From UBA9620 sp965220695 (lineage in GTDB: Bacteria > Acidobacteriota > Vicinamibacteria > Vicinamibacterales > UBA8438), in the NCBI GenBank assembly GCA_965220695.1, contig OZ244838.1, forward strand, positions 4,588,001 through 4,652,000: 64,000 nucleotides of DNA, written 5' to 3'. Of the stretch, positions 26,298 to 34,654 are shown in pieces. Below the pieces are notes generated by a model. It had not been told where the DNA came from. It saw only the letters and a program-made list of their open reading frames with translations, and did no database searches. Position numbers and translations under genes: made by a program. Position 1 is the first letter of the stretch. Each line of letters starts with the position of its first letter.

Positions 26298-27104
26298 TCA
26301 GCCGTCGTCCTCCGCCGAAAACAATGGGTGCGCCAAGGCCATTGTCTCCGGCAATGCCACATCACAATTCACGCCCATCTTCTTGTCGAATACTTCGTAC
26401 GACAAGGACACGTACTTCGCCGACCTATACATGAAATCGATATGCACCGGCACGCGTTCTACTTTCGGAACCAAGTGCCTCTTATGGAGCGGGTTCGTGC
26501 AGGGCTTCGTGTTGTAGATCGCAACGTGCTGCCACATGTTATGCACGACGCCACTGAACGGGACGTACGCATGCTTATAGATCGACTCCCTTCCGATCGC
26601 TTTCGCCATTTCTCTTGTTGTCATGCCAGACCATGCGCCGACGTTGACCTCCGTGGCCCACTCCGAGAGCTGGCTGTTTAGCCATGCCTTTCGAACGTCG
26701 ATCATCTCTTGCAAACTCTCTGCACCGTAGGTTACCGATTCCTCTTTCGCGGCTTCCTCTAAGTAAGCGATGAATAACTTCTCTTGCCCCAGCCCGTACT
26801 TGATGTACTTCTCGCTGCGTACATCGGGCGACTCAAGAATCCACGCTAACGCTATGTATGCATCTACCATACATCGCAGGAATAGCGGCGCGACATGTCC
26901 GTTCCATGTGGAAGGTGCGACAGCCATCTCAATGGTTAGTACAGCCTGCCGAGACAGAAGTCCTCCTATACACTGTTGCGCATCACTGCTGTAGATCTCG
27001 GGGGTAACGACAGACCACCGCTTGTCGAACCCGGCACGGACATTGTCGACATACTTCGCTACGAAGTCCTCAAGTACGTCTCCGGCCTCATTCTTGGTCG
27101 CCAT
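26298..27104 (-). CDS. Unknown protein, possibly DUF5677-like
   Basis: 268 residues from ATG 27104. Mostly helical: GDVLEDFVAKYVDNVRAGFD, FLRCMVDAYIALAWILE, GVVHNMWQHVAIYN. The pattern of helices with Arg-x-x-x-Asp and a late His reminds me of DUF5677/HEPN-like helical proteins, but I am not sure. Overlaps the upstream gene by 17 bases, so the pair is co-transcribed. GC content is visibly lower than most of the window. Role in defence would be inference from location. Confidence 0.68.
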   Translation of the reverse strand: MATKNEAGDVLEDFVAKYVDNVRAGFDKRWSVVTPEIYSSDAQQCIGGLLSRQAVLTIEMAVAPSTWNGHVAPLFLRCMVDAYIALAWILESPDVRSEKYIKYGLGQEKLFIAYLEEAAKEESVTYGAESLQEMIDVRKAWLNSQLSEWATEVNVGAWSGMTTREMAKAIGRESIYKHAYVPFSGVVHNMWQHVAIYNTKPCTNPLHKRHLVPKVERVPVHIDFMYRSAKYVSLSYEVFDKKMGVNCDVALPETMALAHPLFSAEDDG

Positions 27105-27855
27105 CCGACACCTCCGGTTCCGAGAACTCGCATGGGGACAACTGTGCATTCCGATTCCAAAAGTGACGCGCCCACGACGGGTCTACATTCCGCATGCCAA
27201 ACTCCGTTAGCGCGAATGCCCTCATCATACCGGCCGCGAGTTTTGCTTCCTCAGAGTCAGGCGCGTTGACTACGGAATTGAAGTCCGGTAGATCAATGTC
27301 CTTGGAAAAATGGAGTTGCTTCGTTATAAGTGAGAACAGCATGAGTGCGCCATTGAGAAGGATGCCTGGCGTCTTGTACTTGTCAATCGTCTCGCCAACA
27401 CACTTCTTGACAATTGAAACAAGCTCATAGCGCTCGAAGACACGAGCGGGCGGACCAAGGAACAGTAAAGGACAGTTGTCATACAAGAGATTCAATGGCG
27501 CCGTGACTTCCTGTAACAGGGTGAGCGTGTCTTCCTCTCGAAGTCGATCTCGCAGCACGTTCTTCTGTTCATCACGTAGTAATCCGAACGTAGACACTAG
27601 CGCGAAATTGCCCTTCGTGTTGGGATCCTTTGTTTCTCGCACCAGTGTAAATAGCCGTTCCAGCAGTCTGGCAGCCCGTACGTAGCCCATCTTCTGGTTC
27701 AATAGCCCAATCCATACGAGTTCGGGCAGCATGTGGGTCACATAGGCGACAGACATATCTAAAGAGGGAAGCTGCATCATCGGCGGCACGAACCGCTTGC
27801 CCTGCCTTCGGTGGCCGTGGAGCACGCCTGGGGACTTACGCCTCTTTCTTGTCAT
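27088..27855 (-). CDS. Unknown helical protein, partner of the 268-aa protein
   Basis: 255 residues from ATG 27855. Basic N-terminus (MTRKRRKSPGVLHGHRRQGK), then helices (LPELVWIGLLNQKMGYVRAA, LTLLQEVTAPLNLLYDNCPL). No family recognised. First gene of a two-gene unit with overlapping ends. Lower GC than neighbours. The ISL3 relic lies immediately upstream. Confidence 0.68.
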   Translation of the reverse strand: MTRKRRKSPGVLHGHRRQGKRFVPPMMQLPSLDMSVAYVTHMLPELVWIGLLNQKMGYVRAARLLERLFTLVRETKDPNTKGNFALVSTFGLLRDEQKNVLRDRLREEDTLTLLQEVTAPLNLLYDNCPLLFLGPPARVFERYELVSIVKKCVGETIDKYKTPGILLNGALMLFSLITKQLHFSKDIDLPDFNSVVNAPDSEEAKLAAGMMRAFALTEFGMRNVDPSWARHFWNRNAQLSPCEFSEPEVSDGDQE

Positions 27856-27892
27856 GTAGTGATCGCGATCATGGACGCCGGACAAATGAGTG

Positions 27893-28349
27893 TGGGTAGG
27901 GGCGGCGCGCCAGTTCGATTCCTCCACAGCACAGGAACAGCTTCGACGTGAGGGCGTAGGCCGAGTGAAAGCCGAACCGAGCCCCGTCCAGCCGCCGCGC
28001 CACAGCCCGCTTCACGATGCTGCCGACCGTCCCCCAGGATATCCTGAGCCGGCGGCTCACCGACGTCCGGTCCGTCACCTGCGCCAGATACGCCGCCAAT
28101 CCCTCGAACCCCGACGTGAACACGCCGACCGCGCTCGCCGACGGCACCCGCTCCACCTTCACCCCGCGGCAACGCCGGCACGACACCCGCCACGCCGCCG
28201 CCCGGCCCCACGACAGATGCCGCCAGTCGCGGACCGGCTGCCGGTCGTACCGCGGGGGCCGCTCGGCGAGCGACGCCACGACGGCTCCACCTGCTTGACG
28301 TACATTGCGTGACGCGGAGCAGCCGCCGCAGTAACGTGTTCAGTCGCAC
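27893..28349 (-). pseudogene. ISL3 family transposase, frameshifted N-terminal relic
   Basis: Starts VRLNTLLRRLLRVTQ in one frame, continues RYDRQPVRDWRHLSWGRAAA, GFEGLAAYLAQVTDRTSVSR and LRISWGTVGSIVKRAVARRL in another: the N-terminal zinc-binding and helix-turn-helix part of ISL3 transposases. The catalytic domain is absent. Confidence 0.72.
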
Positions 28350-29000
28350 GGGGCTTTCCTCCTCGCGAGTCGTGATGGTACACGCCCATGAGGCCAGGAA
28401 GCCCCTTGCGTCTGCAACCGGTTTCGCCAACCGAGACCGCGCCCCGCGGCGCTGAACACCTGACCTCGGCTGGCCACCCGGTGTCCACGGTCGGCGCCGA
28501 GCCCCGAGGTGGCCGTTGGCGCCAATCAGCCCACGCCGCCGCAATCGCGCGCCGCCGGACCTTCTGCATTGTCATAGAAGGCCGGGAGGCGCCTGTCCAG
28601 GCCGGCCCGCAAGGCCCATAACTGCTGTCTGAGCGGCGGGACGGACGGTGTGTCACCCGCAGGGCCGGAGCACCGCGGAGGGCGAGCGTAGCGCGTTGAC
28701 ACGCGGGGCCGGCGCGCAGCTACGCCGCGAAGAACCTGCCACCGGCCGCGGTGCGCCACTCGCCGCGGTTCGGATGCACGCCATGAGCGGTCAATTCCAA
28801 GCTGGCAGTGCTGCCAACACTCCTCGCCGACCCGCCGATCGCGGTTCAGCCCTCCCTCACGCGTTTGAGGAGAGCCGGGAATCCGGAGAGTCGGCCCATG
28901 CGGGTTCAGCGTATGCGTTCTGGCGGATGGCGAATGTGTGCTGTGGGCTCGCTGCAAGCGGGCGATGTCCAGGAGAGCGCAGGAGAACAGGGAGGGACAG
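28350..29000. other. Stretch without a recognised gene
   Basis: GC-rich frames on both strands without domain, ribosome site or coherent composition. It separates the ISL3 relic from the 3' end of hsdR. Probably debris of earlier insertions. Confidence 0.45.
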
Positions 29001-32000
29001 TCATGCTGCCCAGCCAGCGGACAGCGCCTCGGCCTGCTCCAGCACCGTCCGGGTCGCGGACTCCTGCTTGTCCGGCGGGTAGCCGTACTTCCGAAGAACG
29101 CGCTTTACGAGCCGGCGCAGGTTGGCCCGCACGTTCTCTCGCAGCGTCCAGTCGATGGTCACGTTGCTTCGCACGGTCTCGACCAGCTCACGGGCGATGC
29201 CGCGAAGCGTCTCGTCGCCGAGCACCTGCACCGCGCTGTCGTTGACGCCGAGGGCGTCGTAGAACGCAAGTTCGTCGTCCGACAGCCCGAGCCTCTCGCC
29301 GCGGGCGTTCGCCGCACGCATCTCGCGGGCCAGGCCGATCAGTTCCTCGATCACCTGCGCCGCCTCGACCGCGCGATTCTGGTAGCGGCGGATCGTCTGC
29401 TCCAGCATCTCGGCGAACGAGCGCGCCTGCACGACGTTCTTCCGTCGACGGGTCGCCAACTCGCCCTTCAACAACCTCTCCAGCAGCTCGACGGCGAGGT
29501 TCCTCCGGCCCATGTCCCGTACCTCGCACAGGAAATCCTCGGACAGGATCGACACTTCCGGCTTCTTCAGGCCGGCCGCGGCGAAGATATCGACCACACC
29601 GTCCGGTGCCACCGCCCGAGAGACGATCTGGCGCACCGCGTGATCCAGCTCCTCGTCGGACTTCGCATCGGGGCCGACGCGCTTCGACAGCGCCGCCCGG
29701 ACGTGCTGGAAGAGGGACACGTCGTCACGAATGCGGACCGTTTCGGGATGCGGCACCGCCAGCGCAAACGCCTGCGACAGCTCCCGCACGGCCCGCAGGC
29801 AGCGGGCCTTGCCGTCCTCCTGGGCGAGCACATGCTCCATCGCCGCCGGCAGCAGTTGGAGCCGCTCGGCCGGCGAGCCGTACGCCCACGCGGACCGGTC
29901 GAAGCCGTGGAACAGGCCGCAGCAGACCTCGTACTTCTCCAGCATCGCCCGGACCGCCTGCTCCTTGTCCAGCGCAGTCTCGCCCGTGCCGCCGCTTTCG
30001 GTGTAGGTGGCCAGCGCCCGCTTCAGTTCGTGGGCGAGGCCCAGGTAGTCGACGACGAGCCCGCCCGGCTTGTCCCGGAACACCCGGTTGACCCGCGCGA
30101 TGGACTGCATCAGGCCGTGCCCGCGCATCGGCTTGTCCACGTACATCGTGTGCAGGCTCGGGGCGTCGAAGCCGGTCAGCCACATGTCGCGCACGAGCAC
30201 CATGCGGAGCGGATCCGCCGGGTCGCGGAACCGCTTCGCCAACGCCTCGCGACGGGCCTTGTTGCCGATGTGCCGCTGCCAGTCGGGCGGGTCGGATGCC
30301 TGGCCGGTCATGACGACCTTCAGCGCGCCGCGGCTGTCGTCGCCGCGCCATGCCGGGCGCAGGCGGACCAGCTCGCGATACAGGTCGATGCAGATCCGCC
30401 GGCTCATGCAGACCACCATCGCCTTGCCGTCCATCGCCTCCTGGCGGCGCTCGAAGTGCTCGACGATGTCGCGGGCGACCAGCGCGACGCGTTTCTCCGC
30501 GCCGACAATCGCTTCGAGCTGCGCCCACTTCGTCTTCAGCTTCTCGCGGCGGTCGACCTCCTCGCCCTCGGTCACTTCCTCGAAGCCGGCATCAATCGCC
30601 GGTCTCTCGGCCTCGTCGAGCGCCAGCTTCGCCAGGCGGCTCTCGTAGTAGATCGGCACGGTCGCCCCGTCCTCGACCGCGCGCTGGATGTCGTAGACGC
30701 TGATGTGGTCGCCGAACACGGCGCGGGTGCTGGCGTCGGCCAGCTCGATGGGCGTCCCGGTGAAGCCGATGAACGAGGCGTTGGGCAGCGCGTCCCGCAT
30801 GTGGCGGGCGTAGCCGTCGATGAAGTCGTACTGACTGCGGTGCGCCTCGTCGGCGATCACCACGACGTTGCGCCGGCTCGACAGCAGCGGATGCCGGTCG
30901 CCCTTCTCCTCGGGGAAGAACTTCTGGATCGTCGTGAACACCACGCCGCCCGATTCGACGGCGAGTTTCGCTCGCAGGTCGGCGCGGCTCTCGGCCTGGA
31001 CCGGCGCCAGCCCGAGCAGGTCGTCGCAGCGCGAGAAGGTGGTGAACAACTGATCGTCGAGATCGTTGCGGTCGGTCAGCACGACGACGGTGGGATTCTC
31101 CATCGCCAGGTCGCGCATGATGCAACCGGCGTAGAACGCCATGGTCAGGCTCTTGCCCGACCCCTGGGTGTGCCAGACCACGCCGATCCGGCGGTCGCCG
31201 CGGGTGCCGCCCGGCTGGCGGCCCGACTCGTAGCGGCCGGCCGGGTCGCGGTCGGCCACCGCTTGCTGCAACGCTGCCGCGCGCAGCGTCTCGACGACAG
31301 CGGTCTGCACCGCGTGGAACTGGTGGTAGCCCGCCATCTTCTTGACCAGGGCGCCGCTGCCGTCGTCCTCGAACACGATGAAGTCGCGGACCAGCGCCAG
31401 CAGCCGGCGCCGGTCGAAGACGCCTTCGAGCAGCACCTGGAGCTGCGGCAGGCTGGGGTCGGCCAGCGTCTCGCCGGCAATCGTGCGCCAGGGCTTGAAC
31501 CACTCCTGCCCGGCCGTCAGGGCGCCGATGCGTGCTTCCAGTCCGTCCGATACGACGAGCGCGGCGTTGAAGGTGAACAGCGACGGGATCTCCGCCTTGT
31601 AGGTCTGAAGCTGCTGGAAGCCCGACCATATGGTGGCGTTCTCGTCGGCGGGGTTCTTCAGCTCGATGACGGCCAGCGGCAGGCCGTTGACGAACAGCAC
31701 GATGTCGGGCCGCCGTTCGTGCCTGTTCTCGACGACCGTGAACTGGTTGACCGCGAGCCAGTCGTTGCCCGCCGGTTCGCCGAAGTCGAGCACGCGGACC
31801 TGAGCGCCGCGGACCCGGCCGTCCGAGCCGACATGCTCCACCGTCACGCCGGCAACGAGCATGCGATGGAAGTCGCGGTTCCGGGCCTCCAGTGTCGCCC
31901 CGGCCGGACGAGTCAGCCGGCGGAGGGCGTCTTCGATCGCGTCGTCGGGAACGTCTGGATTGAGCTGGGCGAGCGCGGCTCGCAAGCGGTCCGTCAGGAC

Positions 32001-32165
32001 AACCTCGCCGTAATCGGCCCGTTCGGCCGCCGGCGTGTCTGGTGCGATGTCCGGGCCACGGAGAACGGCCCAGCCGAGTGATGACAGCCAGTCGAGCGCG
32101 ACGGCTTCGACGGTCGATTCCGACAGAGATGCATCGCTCACGCTCGCGGCTCCGTCAGGCTTCAT
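29001..32165 (-). CDS. hsdR: Type I restriction enzyme R subunit (HsdR)
   Basis: 1054 residues from ATG 32165, which overlaps the end of hsdS by 11 bases; an ATG 27 bases earlier is possible. N-terminal nuclease domain with D154, E168 and K170 (PDIVLFVNGLPLAVIELK). Superfamily 2 translocase: HTQGSGKSLTM (Walker A), VVVIADEAHRSQ (DEAH), FIGFTGTPIE, and SRRICIDLYRELV in the second RecA-like half; C-terminal helical domain with EETIRRYQNRAV-type helices. Normal length. Cuts DNA after ATP-driven translocation in complex with HsdM and HsdS. No inactivating change seen. Confidence 0.95.
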   Translation of the reverse strand: MKPDGAASVSDASLSESTVEAVALDWLSSLGWAVLRGPDIAPDTPAAERADYGEVVLTDRLRAALAQLNPDVPDDAIEDALRRLTRPAGATLEARNRDFHRMLVAGVTVEHVGSDGRVRGAQVRVLDFGEPAGNDWLAVNQFTVVENRHERRPDIVLFVNGLPLAVIELKNPADENATIWSGFQQLQTYKAEIPSLFTFNAALVVSDGLEARIGALTAGQEWFKPWRTIAGETLADPSLPQLQVLLEGVFDRRRLLALVRDFIVFEDDGSGALVKKMAGYHQFHAVQTAVVETLRAAALQQAVADRDPAGRYESGRQPGGTRGDRRIGVVWHTQGSGKSLTMAFYAGCIMRDLAMENPTVVVLTDRNDLDDQLFTTFSRCDDLLGLAPVQAESRADLRAKLAVESGGVVFTTIQKFFPEEKGDRHPLLSSRRNVVVIADEAHRSQYDFIDGYARHMRDALPNASFIGFTGTPIELADASTRAVFGDHISVYDIQRAVEDGATVPIYYESRLAKLALDEAERPAIDAGFEEVTEGEEVDRREKLKTKWAQLEAIVGAEKRVALVARDIVEHFERRQEAMDGKAMVVCMSRRICIDLYRELVRLRPAWRGDDSRGALKVVMTGQASDPPDWQRHIGNKARREALAKRFRDPADPLRMVLVRDMWLTGFDAPSLHTMYVDKPMRGHGLMQSIARVNRVFRDKPGGLVVDYLGLAHELKRALATYTESGGTGETALDKEQAVRAMLEKYEVCCGLFHGFDRSAWAYGSPAERLQLLPAAMEHVLAQEDGKARCLRAVRELSQAFALAVPHPETVRIRDDVSLFQHVRAALSKRVGPDAKSDEELDHAVRQIVSRAVAPDGVVDIFAAAGLKKPEVSILSEDFLCEVRDMGRRNLAVELLERLLKGELATRRRKNVVQARSFAEMLEQTIRRYQNRAVEAAQVIEELIGLAREMRAANARGERLGLSDDELAFYDALGVNDSAVQVLGDETLRGIARELVETVRSNVTIDWTLRENVRANLRRLVKRVLRKYGYPPDKQESATRTVLEQAEALSAGWAA

Positions 32166-33825
32166 GCGCGCCGACTGATGCCGGGCGATCATCGCGCCCG
32201 CTCGCCGGTTCCAGATCGGTTACCCGCAACTCGCCGGAAACCAGCTTCGGGAGCAGCGAATCGCGGAGGCTGACGAGGAGACGGGATTCCGCAGCAGCGT
32301 GACGGCGACGTGCATACATGGCGCTCACGTAGCCGTCGAAGCACTCCACAACGCTCGTAGGTGGCCTGAGCTGCTTGTTCATGTACGCCAAGTTCCGGTT
32401 CAATCCCGGAACCGCCGAATCCGCGGCCAGTGACGGCAGATCCTGCTCCTGCAGGGCGAAGAACAGGAAGTAAAGGCACTCATTACGCTCGTGCTTAGGC
32501 ACGACGTAGAACGTGGTATCGATCGGAAAGAACTTGGTTGCCGACAAGGTCACCGTGCCAGGGTTGCCCTTTCGGCCGACGACTATTCCCGGTCCCTCGA
32601 CAAGCGCCTCGTCGTGCCAGCCGATCTGACCGTTCGAGCCGAAAACCGGCACTCCACCGGCGGCATTCCGAGCCTTGGCCTTCAACGCCTTCCCGTAGGC
32701 CAACTCGATCATGTCTCCCAGTGCGGAAATGGTCCAGCCCTCTGGAATCTCCCCCAACTCCGAATCCACGAGCCGGTCTGGGAACAGGTCGGCGATGTCC
32801 TTCGGCAGCCCGGTGTCGCGGCCTTCCATCTTGGCCCGCACCGGGTCGAAATCGACGAACCAGGAACGGAACAGCGCCCGCGCCATGGCCTCCAGCGTCG
32901 CGTTCATCCGACGATTCAGCTCGATCTTGTCGTCCAGCGTGCCGAGGACGTGGGCAATGGCGCGTTGTGGGGGGAGCGGCGGCAGCGTGATGAACATGCG
33001 CCGCTGGTCGGTGAGGCTCACGTACTCAGCCATGTCCGTTTCGCCAGCGACGCTCTTGAACTGCCCGAAGAACTCGGGGCCCCTGACCCAGCAGTACAGG
33101 AAGTGTGGATCGATGACCTCGGGGTCCAGCGATCGCCAAAAACACAGCTGCGGCGAATAGACAAAGGACTCCGTGTCCCTACGAACATACGCGAATCGGC
33201 CGACGGTTCCCTTGGACGTGAAGACGACGTCTCCGGGTCTGCTTGTTTTGTCGCCGACCCTGTGAAGCCGGTCCTCGGGAAACCGGTCGGCAGCCGAGAA
33301 TTGAAACCCGTCCGCGATGTTGCCAGCCCTGGCGAACGGTAGACCGCTGCTCGACAGCTCGCTGTTCTTGGCACGATAACCGTCACCTACAACCAGAACG
33401 CCGTCCCGAATCAAGGCACGGACGTCACGTCGCCGCCAGCCGGCATGCGTCTCGACATCGGGCGAGAGCTCATTCCTTGCGTGATCGATTGTCGTGTTCA
33501 AGCGGGAATGACGGGCACTTCCCGGCAACGGCACGCGCTGCTCTGTCACGATTCGTCTGAACGGCTCGGCGATCCCCTGGACGTCCACGACATCCACGGC
33601 GTACGGCAGATCCGAGTCCTCGAACGCAGATTCCAGCGCGGAAAGGCTGCGTGCCGGGACCAGGGTGTCGCCCTCCAGAGCGAGGTCCAGGTCGGACGAG
33701 TCCTTCGTCGCCCACGTGGCGCGGCTCCCGAAGACCCAGACCGTCACGCCGGCTGGCAGGTGCCGCTGCAACACATCCTGAACGATGCGCAGGTGGTCGG
33801 CGCGAATGTCAATCGGTGACGTCAA
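32155..33825 (-). CDS. hsdS: Nucleotidyltransferase (MNT) domain fused to type I specificity subunit HsdS
   Basis: 556 residues from TTG 33825, which overlaps the end of the HEPN gene by 17 bases. Residues 1-110 are a minimal nucleotidyltransferase: G33-S34 (VWVFGSRATWATKDSSDLDL) with D45 and D47, then YAVDVVDVQ. The remaining about 440 residues are HsdS: two target-recognition halves (first near GYRAKNSELSSSGLPFARAG; second ELGEIPEGWTISALGD) joined by helical spacers (LDDKIELNRRMNATLEAMAR; SLRDSLLPKLVSGELRV). The fusion links the antitoxin-like half of a HEPN/MNT pair to DNA recognition. A short linker (about 110-150) shows no break, so a sequencing error would be needed to separate them. 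Confidence 0.85.
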   Translation of the reverse strand: MTSPIDIRADHLRIVQDVLQRHLPAGVTVWVFGSRATWATKDSSDLDLALEGDTLVPARSLSALESAFEDSDLPYAVDVVDVQGIAEPFRRIVTEQRVPLPGSARHSRLNTTIDHARNELSPDVETHAGWRRRDVRALIRDGVLVVGDGYRAKNSELSSSGLPFARAGNIADGFQFSAADRFPEDRLHRVGDKTSRPGDVVFTSKGTVGRFAYVRRDTESFVYSPQLCFWRSLDPEVIDPHFLYCWVRGPEFFGQFKSVAGETDMAEYVSLTDQRRMFITLPPLPPQRAIAHVLGTLDDKIELNRRMNATLEAMARALFRSWFVDFDPVRAKMEGRDTGLPKDIADLFPDRLVDSELGEIPEGWTISALGDMIELAYGKALKAKARNAAGGVPVFGSNGQIGWHDEALVEGPGIVVGRKGNPGTVTLSATKFFPIDTTFYVVPKHERNECLYFLFFALQEQDLPSLAADSAVPGLNRNLAYMNKQLRPPTSVVECFDGYVSAMYARRRHAAAESRLLVSLRDSLLPKLVSGELRVTDLEPASGRDDRPASVGAHEA

Positions 33826-34249
33826 GCGATTCGTTCCTCTCCCGAAGCTGAGCCCGGACGTATCTGGCCTCCTGGAGGAAGTCCGGGACACTCTCGAAGA
33901 CCGCCCGCGCCTTGTCTTCGGCGTAGGTGTGGCTGGTCGTGCCCCGGAACTTCCGGTACTCCTCCCAGACGGACAGCTCGGACTGCACCAATCCGCGCTG
34001 GTACGCTTCACGCATGATGGCCTTGAAACTCATCTCGTCAATCCGGGCGGGATTCTCGGAGGCTTGTTCCAGATGCCGCTTGATCATCTTGAAGGACAAC
34101 TCGTAGGTGAACTCGAAGGCCTGGATTGCGGCGGCTCTGAGGTGCAGCTTGAGGGCAGGATCACGGATCGCGAGATCCGACGCGTGGTACACCAGTGCTT
34201 CCTCCAGTTGCGCGATCGCATCGTCGAGGGGCGTAAGGTCGAGTCTCAT
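33809..34249 (-). CDS. HEPN-domain protein, partner of the MNT domain
   Basis: 146 residues. Matches the HI0074-type nucleotidyltransferase-associated HEPN family: LDDAIAQLEEALVYHASDLA, AAIQAFEFTYELSFKMIKRH and the R-x4-H motif (R102, H107 in KFRGTTSHTY) that is the RNase site in active HEPN toxins. The paired MNT neutralises such toxins by nucleotidylation in characterised systems; here MNT is attached to HsdS. Located inside the restriction operon, between a small gene after hsdM and hsdS. Confidence 0.9.
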   Translation of the reverse strand: MRLDLTPLDDAIAQLEEALVYHASDLAIRDPALKLHLRAAAIQAFEFTYELSFKMIKRHLEQASENPARIDEMSFKAIMREAYQRGLVQSELSVWEEYRKFRGTTSHTYAEDKARAVFESVPDFLQEARYVRAQLRERNESLDVTD

Positions 34250-34408
34250 GGGTGCGCCCGGACGACAGAATGTCGATAACCGTCAGGATGCGTACGACGG
34301 CGGCATCCATCCGTGGCCGCGGCCTGCTGCGTCTCCCGTTCCGCCAACCACATTGCGTTCACCCGTTCCTCAGGCCGGCGCGTTCGATACATCCCTCGCC
34401 CGCAACCG

Positions 34409-34654
34409 TCAGTGGGACAGCCGGCGGAGCACAAGTGCGTCGACGACCGTCGTGCGCTGCTCGGCATCTGCAGGTACGTCGCGCGGATCCAGGTGCTGCC
34501 CGATCCACTCTCCCGTGCCGGTGTTCAAGGCGATCCGTACGTTGGAGATCTGCCGGGGTGCAAGGTCGTCGTAGCCCTCCTCATACCCGTTGACCACGAT
34601 CCGGAGGTCACCGGGGTGGGCCTTGAGCGTCTCGATCAGCTCGCTGACGGTCAT
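34409..34654 (-). CDS. Small protein (81 aa) in the type I restriction operon
   Basis: ATG 34654 overlaps the hsdM stop as ATGA; GGAGGACCG precedes it. The product MTVSELIETLKAHPGDLRIV, VNGYEEGYDDL, DAEQRTTVVDALVLRRLSH looks like a small alpha/beta protein of the kind that follows hsdM in some operons. Function unknown; possibly an accessory or anti-restriction-control factor. 159 bases without a gene separate it from the HEPN gene. Confidence 0.7.
   Translation of the reverse strand: MTVSELIETLKAHPGDLRIVVNGYEEGYDDLAPRQISNVRIALNTGTGEWIGQHLDPRDVPADAEQRTTVVDALVLRRLSH

Noticed and set aside
28938..32081. Very long plus-strand open frame (over 1000 codons) opposite hsdR
   Set aside because: It is the antisense of a clear HsdR gene; composition is that of a GC-rich shadow frame with no domain.
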